DNA of 55,241 nucleotides from Verrucomicrobiota bacterium (GCA_003402705.1 QQNF01000020.1:1-55241), one strand, 5' to 3'. Shown: positions 1-7,839, counted from the stretch's first letter. Numbers and translations are program-made. Notes: generated by a model from the sequence alone, not told the origin.

Positions 1-124
1 CCCCCACCCCTCCCCCACCAGCACCGGCCCCCCGCCCGTAAACCCCCCCTCTTTTCACCCGACAGAAACCCCGGTGTGCGCCCCGCGCCCCCGGGGTTCT
101 CTGCGCCCACCCCTCTCCCCATCT

Positions 125-246
125 CGGCCTTGTCGCCCCGCCAGCGAAGCACCACCATCCCCCATTCGCCAGTCACCTCACAACTCGCGAACGGAGGGGG
201 GACATTCCTGTCCCCCACCCCCCGCAGCAAGGCCGTCCCGGCCTTG
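125..246. repeat. Short hairpin repeats with TCC-type loops
   Basis: Two perfect inverted repeats are present. One is GGGGACA-TTCC-TGTCCCC at 198-215 and the other CAAGGCCG-TCC-CGGCCTTG at 228-246. A lone right arm of the second type (CGGCCTTGTCG) is at 125-135. The first is repeated exactly at 13164-13181 and the second, with one base missing, at 5133-5150. They look like dispersed REP-like intergenic hairpins. Confidence 0.75.
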
Positions 247-283
247 TCGCTACCGCCAGCAAAGCACCATCCTCCCCCGCCCC

Positions 284-329
284 GTGTCCCAACGGGACAC
301 CGCATACCCGCCCAAAGCATCGCTCCGGG
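284..329. repeat. Two-hairpin repeat module, copy 1
   Basis: Hairpin GTGTCCC-AAC-GGGACAC at 284-300 is followed by a short linker and an imperfect copy (311-329) of the hairpin seen complete at 472-490. This is the same two-hairpin layout as the copies at 445-490 and 698-743. Confidence 0.75.
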
Positions 330-364
330 CGCATCCCCCACAAGAACCCACTCGCGTCCTCACC

Positions 365-400
365 GTCAATAAGGTCAATACCGTCAATACAGTCCATTCG
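365..400. repeat. 9-nt tandem repeat, four units
   Basis: Four consecutive units of the form GTCAATNNN: GTCAATAAG, GTCAATACC, GTCAATACA and the variant GTCCATTCG. The last three bases vary and the first six are nearly constant. A second array of the same kind is at 583-618. Confidence 0.7.
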
Positions 401-444
401 TCGCCCCTGTCCCACCACCACCCACCTCTCGCCTCCCCCGCCCC

Positions 445-557
445 GTGTCCCAACGGGACACCGCATATCAGCCCAGAGCATCGCTCTGGGTACCCCAACG
501 CCCCCACCTCCGCGTTCTGAAGGAACGCCCCATACCAGCCCAAAGCATCGCTCTGGG
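445..557. repeat. Two-hairpin repeat modules, copies 2 and 3
   Basis: Copy 2 is GTGTCCC-AAC-GGGACAC (445-461), a linker ending ATATCAG, then CCCAGAGC-ATC-GCTCTGGG (472-490). Copy 3 begins with a different hairpin, GCGTTC-TGAAG-GAACGC (512-528), followed by a similar linker and CCCAAAGC-ATC-GCTCTGGG (539-557, one mismatch). The second hairpin is the constant part and the first is exchangeable. Confidence 0.8.
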
Positions 558-582
558 CGGCTCCCTCACAAGAATCCGTCGC

Positions 583-618
583 GTCCATAACGTCAATGCG
601 GTCAATAAGGTCCATCCC
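583..618. repeat. 9-nt tandem repeat, second array
   Basis: Four units, GTCCATAAC, GTCAATGCG, GTCAATAAG and GTCCATCCC, match the array at 365-400 in unit length and in the GTC[AC]AT core. Further degenerate GTCCA words follow to about 645. Confidence 0.65.
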
Positions 619-697
619 TGTCCATGGTCGTCCACCCGTGGACCTAAACCCACCAAGCCATCCCGTCCCCTAATCGACTCCTCACGACCCTCCGCCC

Positions 698-811
698 GTG
701 TCCCAACGGGACATCGTATACCAGCCCAGAGCATCGCTCTGGGTACCCCAACGCCCTCCACCCCCGCGTTCTGAAGGAACGCCCCATACCAGCCCAGAGC
801 ATCGCTCTGGG
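698..811. repeat. Two-hairpin repeat modules, copies 4 and 5
   Basis: Copy 4 has GTGTCCC-AAC-GGGACAT (698-714, last pair lost) followed by CCCAGAGC-ATC-GCTCTGGG (725-743). Copy 5 has GCGTTC-TGAAG-GAACGC (766-782) followed by CCCAGAGC-ATC-GCTCTGGG (793-811). The pair of modules repeats the arrangement at 445-557, so a unit of about 110 bp with both module types seems to have been copied together. Confidence 0.8.
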
Positions 812-967
812 CTACCCGTCCCCTCCGCTCCCGCCCACTTCAGCAATGCCCCAAAACCATGCAAAATCCTTCCCTCCCCGGTTGGTCCGGACATAACGGA
901 CTCCACTCCATCATATCCATTGAAATTCAGCCACTTGCAAGCCCCGAGAACCGCCGGCACGCCCCGG

Positions 968-996
968 TTGCAAATGCATATTCCACCAGATATGGT
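968..996 (+). promoter_or_regulatory. Candidate sigma70 promoter of the small gene at 1033
   Basis: TTGCAA at 968-973, a 17-bp spacer, then TATGGT at 991-996. Base composition drops locally to AT-rich. The predicted transcript would start about 30 bases before the ATG at 1033, leaving room for the weak purine-rich AGAAAG just upstream of the start. Confidence 0.45.
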
Positions 997-1032
997 GAAG
1001 CAATCACCTGTTAGCCACAAGAAAGTAGCCTC

Positions 1033-1389
1033 ATGAATGCTGATCAGATTGCCGAGATTCGGCCCGCTTTACGAGAAGTCATCGACGGCGCGCCCGACAC
1101 TTGCGTGACATTTGAAGTCGAGGGCAATCAAGCACGGTGGCTACAGGTCGTCGATCACACTATTAACGCGGCATACCCCCACGCCGAAGAGCCCGAACCA
1201 AGATTGGGGGCGCTGCCTAAAGTTTCGGGACTGCGACTTACTGGATGGGAGGCCCATAAGTTTGTGACGCTTGAACTGCCTGACTGGGATGTGGGATCCC
1301 TTGCGACGTGGATCGATGCCTACTTTGTTGCGGTTTTGGCTTGTGAAGCTGGGGACTACCACGTCGATGTCACCTACGAGACGCTATAA
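1033..1389 (+). CDS. Small hypothetical protein, acquired-looking
   Basis: A 118-residue soluble protein of acidic character with no signal peptide or membrane segment. I do not recognise it with certainty. The pattern of an N-terminal helix (IAEIRPALREVIDG), alternating strands (TCVTFEVEG, RWLQVVD) and a C-terminal helix before a final strand vaguely recalls the small YbjN/TY-Chap chaperone-like domains, but this is only a fold-level impression. Base use differs from the surroundings: in the coding strand G exceeds C (for 1261-1320 I count 20 G and 14 C), whereas most of the window is strongly C-rich. It stands alone between repeat-rich DNA and a transposase-like remnant, which fits recent acquisition. 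A candidate promoter lies immediately upstream. Confidence 0.7.
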   Translation: MNADQIAEIRPALREVIDGAPDTCVTFEVEGNQARWLQVVDHTINAAYPHAEEPEPRLGALPKVSGLRLTGWEAHKFVTLELPDWDVGSLATWIDAYFVAVLACEAGDYHVDVTYETL

Positions 1390-1994
1390 TGAAGAAGGCG
1401 AACATTCAAGGTGCGTCATGCAACCACTACCATCCGCCCTGTTTAGATGATTCCTTGTAATTACAAAACCAACCCCGTCATCGGCGTGCGCCCCCGCTGG
1501 TAGGGGTGCCTGCGCTCACCGCTCACCCAACTCCTGGGCGTCTCCTCCCATGTCGCACCAGGCTACCAAGACTGGTTTCCCGAATGCTGATGTAGCCGCC
1601 TTTCGGCTTCCTGTCGCGCCGCGTCCGGCGCCGCACGGATCGACTCGTTGGACGGCGCGCGGCCGTTCATCGACTGACACAGGGCTCTGCGTTTCCAGCC
1701 TGACAGGATTCGGCCGATGATCACCATGGGCCTGCTTGGCAGCACGGGCAGAGGTGTTCACGCTTTACGGTTCCTCGTCCATCGTTTCTGGCGGCAGCGG
1801 GTTGACTGGGCGCGGGGTTTGCAGGACTCCGGTCACTGCATTGCTCTCCGTCCTCCGGTGACGCGTCCGATCAGTTCGGCAGCGCCCCGCTCACCACCGT
1901 CCCCATCGCACAAACGACACCCACTTGCCGGATGTTCTACCACCACTCGCCGCCCCATACCGCACCATTCCCTCAAAGGCCTTTGCTCGGCCCC
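1390..1994. other. Intergenic region with a possible IS remnant
   Basis: No intact gene. The first 150 bases show nothing I can name. From about 1563 to 1830 the minus strand carries a frameshifted zinc-finger-like fragment (separate entry). The rest, up to the end of the next gene, is C-rich spacer. Confidence 0.6.
1563..1831 (-). pseudogene. Possible IS91/IS801-type transposase C-terminal remnant
   Basis: On the minus strand one frame reads EHLCPCCQAG near 1735-1765. After a one-base shift a second frame reads MVIIGRILSGWKR and continues to a stop at 1563. IS91/IS801-family transposases typically end with a C-P-x-C zinc-finger pair followed by a hydrophobic strand of this kind. If so, this is a frameshifted tail of such a transposase without its catalytic part. 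It sits beside the acquired-looking gene at 1033. The assignment rests on one short motif and could be chance. Confidence 0.3.
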
Positions 1995-3305
1995 TCAACG
2001 GAACTCCGCACTCTCAATGTAAGCCACCCACGCCTTCTCCAGCGCCGCCGTGTTCTCCAACCCGTAGAACTTCGCAATGTCGTCCGGCTCCGGAATCTGA
2101 TTCGATGTGCTGATCCGCTCGCACAACTTGTTGAACGCCGACAGCTTCTCCTGCGAACTCTGCAGGAATCGAGCAAACGAATACGCCAGCACCGTCGTCA
2201 CCTCGTCCGCAGTCTCCTGGTCCTTCCCAAACAATTCCGCAATCGCCGCCCGCGCATCCCCCTTCTTCACACGCTTCTTCAACTCCGGTGCCCAGCTCTT
2301 CGCATCCTTGAACCCACCCACCCCGGACACATCATTTCCCGTCCCCGTCGCCCGCAGAATGCTCGTCTCTGACCGACCCGTCAGCAGGATCTCTTTGTAA
2401 TACGCATGACCCGTGAAAATCGCAAAACTCCCCGCCGCCCCGATCCCTGACACGCCGCCCGCCTGAATGTTCAGCATGTCCGACGCCAGACAGTGCGTCC
2501 GGAACGGAATCCACACGCCCTTGATGAAATTCGGCTTCGCCTTCCCGCCATACTGGCTCCGCTCAAATGCCCGGAACACCCGCAGTTGGGTATGCACCCC
2601 CTGGTCGTCCGCCACCTTCGCAGGCAGATAAATCGTCCCCGACGCACTCTTCGGCCACGTCGCCCGAGTCTTCCCGGCCTGATCCTTCTGCCCAGCCTCG
2701 TTCAGCATGTCCGCAAACCAGCTCCCAGCGTCCTCATACGCTTCCTCGTCATTCACCAGCATGATCGCCATCTTCCGGTCCTTCCACTTCTGCGTGAACG
2801 TGCTGTGGAAAAACGCCGTATCCAGCCACAGCCGCTCCGCCAGTTCCGCCACATCCATCGGATCCACCGGCTTCATGAACAGCACCTTGAAATGCGGGGT
2901 CTCACAAACATTGTACGACCGATCATTCACTTTGAACAACCCCGCCGCCTTGTTGTAAACCTTCGTGTCCAGCTTCGCATCCTTCGCCGGATTCGGCAGT
3001 TTCGGCTTCGCCCCGGTCGGCGTGCTCCCCGCAAGGCTCTTCGTCTTGTCCTCAGGCGCAAACTCATTCACATAATCCTGATCCGCAAAACTCAGGCTCG
3101 TCATCGGCACTTTGCTGATCCGCCCGTCCTTGTCCCGCAACTCCACGTCCGCTCCCAGCCGCCGCAGCAGCTCTGCCTCGAGCACTCGCCCGTCAATGCT
3201 GATCCACGTCCTCGGCTCCGCCGCCCCGGTCGGCATCATCATCGCTAGCAGCAATGCGGCTCCCGCTCCGCGCGTCATCAGGAATCGATGGAATTTCGGC
3301 TTCAT
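1995..3305 (-). CDS. Secreted SHD1-domain protein
   Basis: 436 residues with an N-terminal signal peptide (hydrophobic GAALLLAMMMPTGAAEP, cleavage near residue 29). Residues about 31-80 form an SHD1-type domain (RTWISIDGRVLEAELL through the V-P-MTSLS-ADQ-YV motif), a short beta module frequent in Verrucomicrobia and Planctomycetes exported proteins. The remaining 300 residues resemble putative peptidase-like exported proteins of these phyla (CETPHFKVLF, then LVNDEEAYEDAGSWF), but no HExxH is visible; where one might be expected the sequence is PFRTHCLASDML. Enzymatic activity is therefore unproven. The gene is divergent from another SHD1 protein at 3512, with a 206-bp gap that contains an 11-bp direct repeat, so the two may share control. 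Confidence 0.8.
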   Translation of the reverse strand: MKPKFHRFLMTRGAGAALLLAMMMPTGAAEPRTWISIDGRVLEAELLRRLGADVELRDKDGRISKVPMTSLSFADQDYVNEFAPEDKTKSLAGSTPTGAKPKLPNPAKDAKLDTKVYNKAAGLFKVNDRSYNVCETPHFKVLFMKPVDPMDVAELAERLWLDTAFFHSTFTQKWKDRKMAIMLVNDEEAYEDAGSWFADMLNEAGQKDQAGKTRATWPKSASGTIYLPAKVADDQGVHTQLRVFRAFERSQYGGKAKPNFIKGVWIPFRTHCLASDMLNIQAGGVSGIGAAGSFAIFTGHAYYKEILLTGRSETSILRATGTGNDVSGVGGFKDAKSWAPELKKRVKKGDARAAIAELFGKDQETADEVTTVLAYSFARFLQSSQEKLSAFNKLCERISTSNQIPEPDDIAKFYGLENTAALEKAWVAYIESAEFR

Positions 3306-3354
3306 AGGCTTCCCCCAATAATCCCGCTCACCCCTCCGTTGTCCACGATGAATT

Positions 3355-3376
3355 CATCAAATAAACATCAAATAAA
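3355..3376. promoter_or_regulatory. Perfect 11-bp direct repeat in divergent promoter region
   Basis: CATCAAATAAA occurs twice back to back (3355-3365 and 3366-3376), about one helical turn apart, in an AT-rich island between the two divergent SHD1 genes. The spacing suits two adjacent regulator contacts on one DNA face, or the repeat may simply provide promoter AT-richness. Confidence 0.4.
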
Positions 3377-3511
3377 CCCGCGCCACCGCGCCGCTTCTCT
3401 GCTTTCCGCCCTATCGCGGACCTCCGCCGGATTCACTTGCCGAAGTGCCCCGGCGAAGGCAGATTCATCACCGAAAATGAAACAACAGCTCCGCCTCCTC
3501 ACCTTCCCATC

Positions 3512-5002
3512 ATGAACCGCTCCCGCCTCGCCCTCTCCGCGCTCTGCGCCTCCGCTCTCCTCTCGCTCCTCGCCACCGCCGACGCCCAGCAGGCCGCCGC
3601 CTTCCGCCGCTTCACCCTCCGCGACGGCAAAACCTTCTACGGGGTCATCACCACCAAATCCTCGACCTCCGTCACGTTCACTCTTCAGAACGGCAAACCC
3701 AGCACCCAGCCGATCCGCGCCCTCAGCGAACCCGATCAGCAGTTCGTCCGCAAATGGACCAAATTCAAAGACGACCTCCTCAATAACGCCGAGTTCGCCT
3801 CCCTCACCGTCAAGGAAATGCTCGAACTCCGCGGCTACCAGTCGTTCGAATTCGACATCGAGGGCAACCACATCTTCGTCGATGGCGAGGTCGGTGGCAA
3901 ATCCATGCGCTTCATGATCGACACCGGTGCCCACTCGTCCATCATCCACGACGGCTCCGCCAAAGAAGCCGGCCTCGAAATCGGGCCCTACGACCAGGAA
4001 ATCCGCGGCGTCGCCGGTTCCCAGAAGGCCGCCGTCACCCGCATCAGTGTCCTCAAACTCGGCGACACCGTCGTCGAAAACCGTAAACTCCTCGCCACCG
4101 ACTTCGTCCCCATCGGCGGCGGCCCCGGCCAGTTCGAAGTCATCTTCGGCGCCGACTTCCTCCGCGAACTCGACGCCGTCATCAGCTACCGCGAGGGCCG
4201 CATCTTCCTCAAACCTGACAACATCGTCAAGAAAGCCGCCCCCGAAGGCAAACCCGCCCCAGCCGCCGCCTCCGGCCCCAAAGCCGACTTCCGCCGCTGG
4301 ACCAGCTCCGACGGTGCCAAAACCTTCCAGGCCGCCCTCGTCGAAAAATCCGACAAAGACGCCACCTTCCGCATGCAGGGCGACAAACTCGTCAAACTCG
4401 AACTCGACAAACTCAGCGAGGCCGACCGCGAAATCGTCACCAAATGGAGCAAACTCCGCGACGACCTCACCAAGAGCCCGGAATGGCGCACCCTAACCGT
4501 CAAGGAACTCCTCGAACTGCGCTCCTACCAATCCTTCGAATACCGCCTCGAAGGCAATCACATCCTCGTCGATGGCAAAATCGGCGACACCAAAACCCGC
4601 TTCCTCATCGACACCGGCGCCCACTCCTGCACCATGGACTACAAGTTCGCCAAGGAAACCGCCAAACTCGAGGTCGGTAAACTCGGCGAAACCATGGTCC
4701 GCGGCATCGGCGGCGAAGCCCCCGCCGCCTTCACCAAAATCCCCGTCATCACCCTCGGCGACGCCGTCATCCGCGACCGCCAGGCCATCTCCGCAGAAAT
4801 CCACAAGGGCGGCATCGGCGGCGAAGGCAACCACGACGCCCTCTTCGGCGCTGAATTCCTCCGCGAACTCGACGCCGTCATCAACTACAAGGAAGGCCGC
4901 ATGTTCCTCAAACCCGACAACTCGGACAAACCAGACAGCACCACCAAACCCGCCGACGCCCCCAAAAAGGACGCCGCCGCCCCAGCCGAGCAAAAAAAAT
5001 AA
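3512..5002 (+). CDS. Secreted protein with two SHD1 and two retropepsin-like domains
   Basis: 496 residues; the start at 3512 gives a clean signal peptide (MNRSRLALSALCASALLSLL, cleavage after ATADA). The protein is an internal duplication. Each half has an SHD1-like segment (residues about 28-85 and 258-315) followed by a retropepsin-like aspartyl protease fold. The catalytic triplets are FMIDTGAHS with D137 and FLIDTGAHS with D367, 230 residues apart, each followed by the family's later strand pattern (FGADFLRELDAVI and FGAEFLRELDAVI). Single retropepsin domains act as dimers, so a tandem pair could form a self-contained protease. The tail (residues about 470-496) is a K/P/A-rich linker-like end. 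A strong terminator follows at once. A longer upstream frame exists but would bury the signal peptide. Confidence 0.85.
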   Translation: MNRSRLALSALCASALLSLLATADAQQAAAFRRFTLRDGKTFYGVITTKSSTSVTFTLQNGKPSTQPIRALSEPDQQFVRKWTKFKDDLLNNAEFASLTVKEMLELRGYQSFEFDIEGNHIFVDGEVGGKSMRFMIDTGAHSSIIHDGSAKEAGLEIGPYDQEIRGVAGSQKAAVTRISVLKLGDTVVENRKLLATDFVPIGGGPGQFEVIFGADFLRELDAVISYREGRIFLKPDNIVKKAAPEGKPAPAAASGPKADFRRWTSSDGAKTFQAALVEKSDKDATFRMQGDKLVKLELDKLSEADREIVTKWSKLRDDLTKSPEWRTLTVKELLELRSYQSFEYRLEGNHILVDGKIGDTKTRFLIDTGAHSCTMDYKFAKETAKLEVGKLGETMVRGIGGEAPAAFTKIPVITLGDAVIRDRQAISAEIHKGGIGGEGNHDALFGAEFLRELDAVINYKEGRMFLKPDNSDKPDSTTKPADAPKKDAAAPAEQKK

Positions 5003-5029
5003 CACTTCCCTAATCGATCCCTTCTCCCC

Positions 5030-5061
5030 AGAGGCAGCCGCTCCCCGCGGCTGCCTCTTTT
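5030..5061 (+). terminator. Rho-independent terminator after retropepsin gene
   Basis: A 12-bp perfect stem AGAGGCAGCCGC / GCGGCTGCCTCT with loop TCCCC is followed by TTTT, 27 bases after the stop codon. Confidence 0.85.
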
Positions 5062-5092
5062 GCGTCCCCCACCGCCACATGCAAAGTGACCG

Positions 5093-5150
5093 AGGCATCC
5101 TGCCTGTGACTTCAACGCCAAAGTCGCCATAACAAGCCGTCCCGGCCTTG
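5093..5150. repeat. Two dispersed intergenic hairpins
   Basis: AGGCA-TCC-TGCCT at 5093-5105 and CAAGCCG-TCC-CGGCCTTG at 5133-5150 (one bulged base). Related copies are at 39737-39753 and 17393-17409 for the first, and 228-246 for the second. All keep TCC in the loop. Confidence 0.65.
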
Positions 5151-5222
5151 TCTCTGCCGCCACAAAGCAGTATCCACTGCACCTCGCCTCCACCTCAGCC
5201 CAACTCCGCCCCGCCACCTCCC

Positions 5223-6020
5223 ATGAAACCACTCTTCCTCCTCATCCACGTCCTCCTCGCCCTATCCACCCTCTCCTCCCACGCCGCCCCGAAACAAATC
5301 CGCGTCTTCGTCGCCCTCTGCGATAACAAATCCCAGGGCATCATCCCCGTCGGCGAAAAAATCGGCAACGGCGACACCCCCGACGCCAATCTCTACTGGG
5401 GCTGCTCCGACGGCTTCGGCTCGCTCTTCCCACGCAGCAAGCTCTGGAAGGTCACCGACTCCCGCAAAGACGTCTCCCCCACCATCCTCCGCCGTCTCTC
5501 CCTCCACCACACCTCCGCCGACCTCGATCTCGTCGCCGATGCCTACCGCGGCTCACAGATCCAGCAATGCCTCAAGGACTTCGAATCCGCCGCCGCCTCC
5601 GGCAAATTCGACCTCGTCGCCTTCATCGGCCACAACGGTCTCATGGACTTCCAACTCCCACCTCCTCCCATCACCAAAGGCAATAAAACCGACGTCGCCG
5701 TCCTCTGCTGCCTCAGCGACAAATACTTCTCCCCGCGCCTCACCGCCGCCGGCTGCCGCCCCATCCTCATGACCTCCCAACTCATGTACCCCGGCGCTTT
5801 CCTCCTCCAAGCCGCCATCGAATCATGGCACTCCGGCGCCTCCACCGCCTCCATCCGCTCCGCCGCCGCCGCCGCCTACGCCAAAAATCAGCACATCTCC
5901 CGCAAAGCCGCCTCCGGGGTCTTCGCCAATCTCACTCCCTCCCCTCAACCATCCCCTCAACCATCTTCTCCCGCCTCATCCCCTCAACCCTCTTGCCCAC
6001 CCCCCTCCCGCATGCCATGA
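5223..6020 (+). CDS. Conserved secreted protein of unknown function
   Basis: 265 residues starting at MKPLFLLIHVLLALSTLSSHA, a good signal peptide. After cleavage the sequence begins KQIRVFVALCDNKSQGIIPV, and contains a conserved-looking block YWGCSDGFGSLF and a later FDLVAFIGHNGLMDFQL, which might line a binding or active site. I recall similar hypothetical proteins in Bacteroidota and PVC genomes but know no function. The C-terminus is a low-complexity P/S/Q tail (PSPQPSPQPSSPASS). Its stop overlaps the start of the L,D-transpeptidase gene by 4 bases (ATGA), so the two are probably translationally coupled and may act together in the cell envelope. Confidence 0.75.
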   Translation: MKPLFLLIHVLLALSTLSSHAAPKQIRVFVALCDNKSQGIIPVGEKIGNGDTPDANLYWGCSDGFGSLFPRSKLWKVTDSRKDVSPTILRRLSLHHTSADLDLVADAYRGSQIQQCLKDFESAAASGKFDLVAFIGHNGLMDFQLPPPPITKGNKTDVAVLCCLSDKYFSPRLTAAGCRPILMTSQLMYPGAFLLQAAIESWHSGASTASIRSAAAAAYAKNQHISRKAASGVFANLTPSPQPSPQPSSPASSPQPSCPPPSRMP

Positions 6021-6613
6021 CGCCCCCAAAGCTCGTCCTCGCCATGCCTCCACTCCACCGCTGTCTCCGCGCCCTCGCCTCCGCAGGCCTCGCCGCCCTC
6101 ACGCTCCTCGCCTCCGCCTGCTCCCACTCCAATACCCGCGTCGTCGTCAGCGTCTCCCAGCAACGCCTCGGCCTCTACAAGGACGATCAACTCAAGGCCC
6201 GCTACCGGATCTCCACCTCCAAATTCGGCATCGGCGACCGCCCCCGCTCCAACTTCACTCCCCTCGGCCGTCTCGTCATCGCCCACAAAGTCGGCGGCAG
6301 CCAACCCTCAGGCATGAAATTCAAAAGCCGCCGCCCCACCGGCGAAATCGTCCGACCCAACTCCCCCGGACGCGACCCCATCGTCACCCGCATCCTCTGG
6401 CTCCGCGGCACCGAACCTCAGAACCGCAACACCTTCCGCCGCTTCATCTACATCCACGGCACCCCCGAAGAATACAAACTCGGCCGCCCCGCCAGCTACG
6501 GCTGCGTCCGCATGTCCAGCCGCGATGTCATCTCCCTTTACAACGCCGTCCCTCGCGGCACCAGAGTCGACATCGTCCGCGGCCCGCTCCCCTCCTCTCA
6601 GCACCTCCCCTGA
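6017..6613 (+). CDS. L,D-transpeptidase (YkuD) lipoprotein
   Basis: 198 residues with an N-terminal lipoprotein signal ending in a lipobox (LTLLASAC). A second ATG at 6044 would also keep the signal. The mature part is a YkuD domain: VVVSVSQQRLGLYKDDQL at its start, and the catalytic block IHGT...SYGCVRM with H147 and nucleophile C163 in the usual H-x(15)-C spacing. Enzymes of this family form or edit 3-3 cross-links in peptidoglycan, or attach proteins to it, from the periplasmic side. The start overlaps the preceding gene by ATGA. Confidence 0.88.
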   Translation: MTPPKLVLAMPPLHRCLRALASAGLAALTLLASACSHSNTRVVVSVSQQRLGLYKDDQLKARYRISTSKFGIGDRPRSNFTPLGRLVIAHKVGGSQPSGMKFKSRRPTGEIVRPNSPGRDPIVTRILWLRGTEPQNRNTFRRFIYIHGTPEEYKLGRPASYGCVRMSSRDVISLYNAVPRGTRVDIVRGPLPSSQHLP

Positions 6614-6648
6614 TTGTCAGTCTTTCTTTCGTTTTCTCGCTTTCACCA

Positions 6649-6675
6649 TTGACGGACCGCCACCCACGGTATTCA
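6649..6675 (+). promoter_or_regulatory. Weak promoter candidate upstream of sigma factor gene
   Basis: TTGACG at 6649-6654 and TATTCA at 6670-6675, separated by 15 bp, which is short of the optimum 17. It lies in the 247-base gap before the sigma gene at 6861; nothing else stands out in that gap. Confidence 0.25.
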
Positions 6676-6860
6676 ACAATCAAGCGCCGCCTCAGCCCTC
6701 GGGAATTCGAAGAACCCCTGCAATGCTTGCCATGATTGGACCCTCAGCGGCGCATCACATTCGTGACCTCAGCCATGACTCCCGCCCCAAAAACGCGTGC
6801 GTCTCGGCCCCCCTGTCATCTCCGCATCTCTCAATCAATTCTCTCTCCTGACCTAATCTC

Positions 6861-7802
6861 ATGGCCAATGTCGAACTGGATGGTGGCATCAAAATCTACC
6901 TGCGCGAAATCGGCAAGACCGCGCTCCTCACCCCGGAACAAGAGGTAGAACTCGCCGCCAAAATCAAAAAAGGCAGCAAGCGCGCCCGCGATCACATGAT
7001 CAAGGCCAACCTCCGCCTCGTCGTCAAAATCGCCCAGGACTACGCCAACTACGGCCTCCCTCTCCTCGACCTCATCTCCGAAGGCAACATCGGTCTCATG
7101 AAGGCCGTCGAACGATTCGACCCCAATAAAGGCGGCAAACTCTCCACCTACGCCGCATGGTGGATCAAACAAAGCATCAAACGCGCCCTCGCCAACCAGT
7201 CCAAGACCATCCGGCTCCCCGTCCACATGGTCGACAAGATCTCGAAAATGCGGCGGGTCGCCATGTCGATGTCGGAAGACCTCGGCCGCGAACCCACCGA
7301 TGACGAACTCTCCGAAGAAATCGGCATCGATCGCGCCAAACTCGCCCAACTCAAGGCCGCCAGTCTCCGCCCAGCCTCCCTCGACGCACCCATCTCCGAC
7401 GACGATTCCACCGAATTCGGCGAAATCATCGGCGACGACCGCGCCCAGACGCCGCACGAAATCCTCAGCCACCGCAACATGCACGACCAGCTCGACGGGC
7501 TGCTCGACGTGCTCGACGAACGCGAAAGAAAAATCATCGACGCCCGCTTCGGCCTCAACGGCCATAAGCCCAAAACACTCGAAGAGGTCGGTCAGGAATT
7601 CGGCGTCACCCGCGAACGAATCCGCCAGCTCCAGAACATCGCCCTCAAAAAACTCCGCCGCGCCCTCCAGAAAAAGGAAGACCCAGGCCCGAAACCCCTC
7701 AAGGGAGCCAAAGGCAAAAAAGGCACCAAAGCCGAACTCGCCGCCCCAGGCCCAGACTTCGAAGAAGACCTCGGCGACGACTTCGGCATGGAGGAATTCT
7801 AA
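6861..7802 (+). CDS. RNA polymerase sigma-70 factor, RpoD-like
   Basis: 313 residues. Region 1.2 (GGIKIYLREIGKTALLTPEQE), region 2 (NLRLVVKIAQDYANYGLPLLDLI, then FDPNKGGKLSTYAAWWIKQ), region 3, and region 4.2 with its helix-turn-helix (TLEEVGQEFGVTRERIRQLQ) are all present and well conserved. There is no long region 1.1, so it is a compact principal-type or group 2 sigma factor. The C-terminal 45 residues are a low-complexity basic stretch (PGPKPLKGAKGKKGTK) followed by an acidic tail (EEDLGDDFGMEEF), unusual additions beyond region 4. It is monocistronic, followed by a strong terminator. Confidence 0.93.
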   Translation: MANVELDGGIKIYLREIGKTALLTPEQEVELAAKIKKGSKRARDHMIKANLRLVVKIAQDYANYGLPLLDLISEGNIGLMKAVERFDPNKGGKLSTYAAWWIKQSIKRALANQSKTIRLPVHMVDKISKMRRVAMSMSEDLGREPTDDELSEEIGIDRAKLAQLKAASLRPASLDAPISDDDSTEFGEIIGDDRAQTPHEILSHRNMHDQLDGLLDVLDERERKIIDARFGLNGHKPKTLEEVGQEFGVTRERIRQLQNIALKKLRRALQKKEDPGPKPLKGAKGKKGTKAELAAPGPDFEEDLGDDFGMEEF

Positions 7803-7839
7803 TTCCCATCCCGGAACCACCACATCCATCTTCCGCTCA

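Larger units (their letters stand above)
1..967. other. Gene-free, repeat-rich intergenic region
   Basis: No convincing gene is present. Reading frames in this stretch are proline- and arginine-rich products of C-rich DNA, or translations of the hairpin repeats listed separately. The content is short perfect inverted repeats, two 9-nt tandem arrays and C-rich spacer. The upstream gene lies outside the window. Confidence 0.7.

Noticed and set aside
74..1036. Several long frames on both strands rich in Pro, Arg and Ser
   Set aside because: They are translations of hairpin repeats and C-rich spacer, have no coding character and overlap each other.
2493..3248. Arginine-rich antisense frame (251 codons) in the SHD1 gene
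   Set aside because: Composition is that of a shadow frame and the minus-strand gene is well supported.
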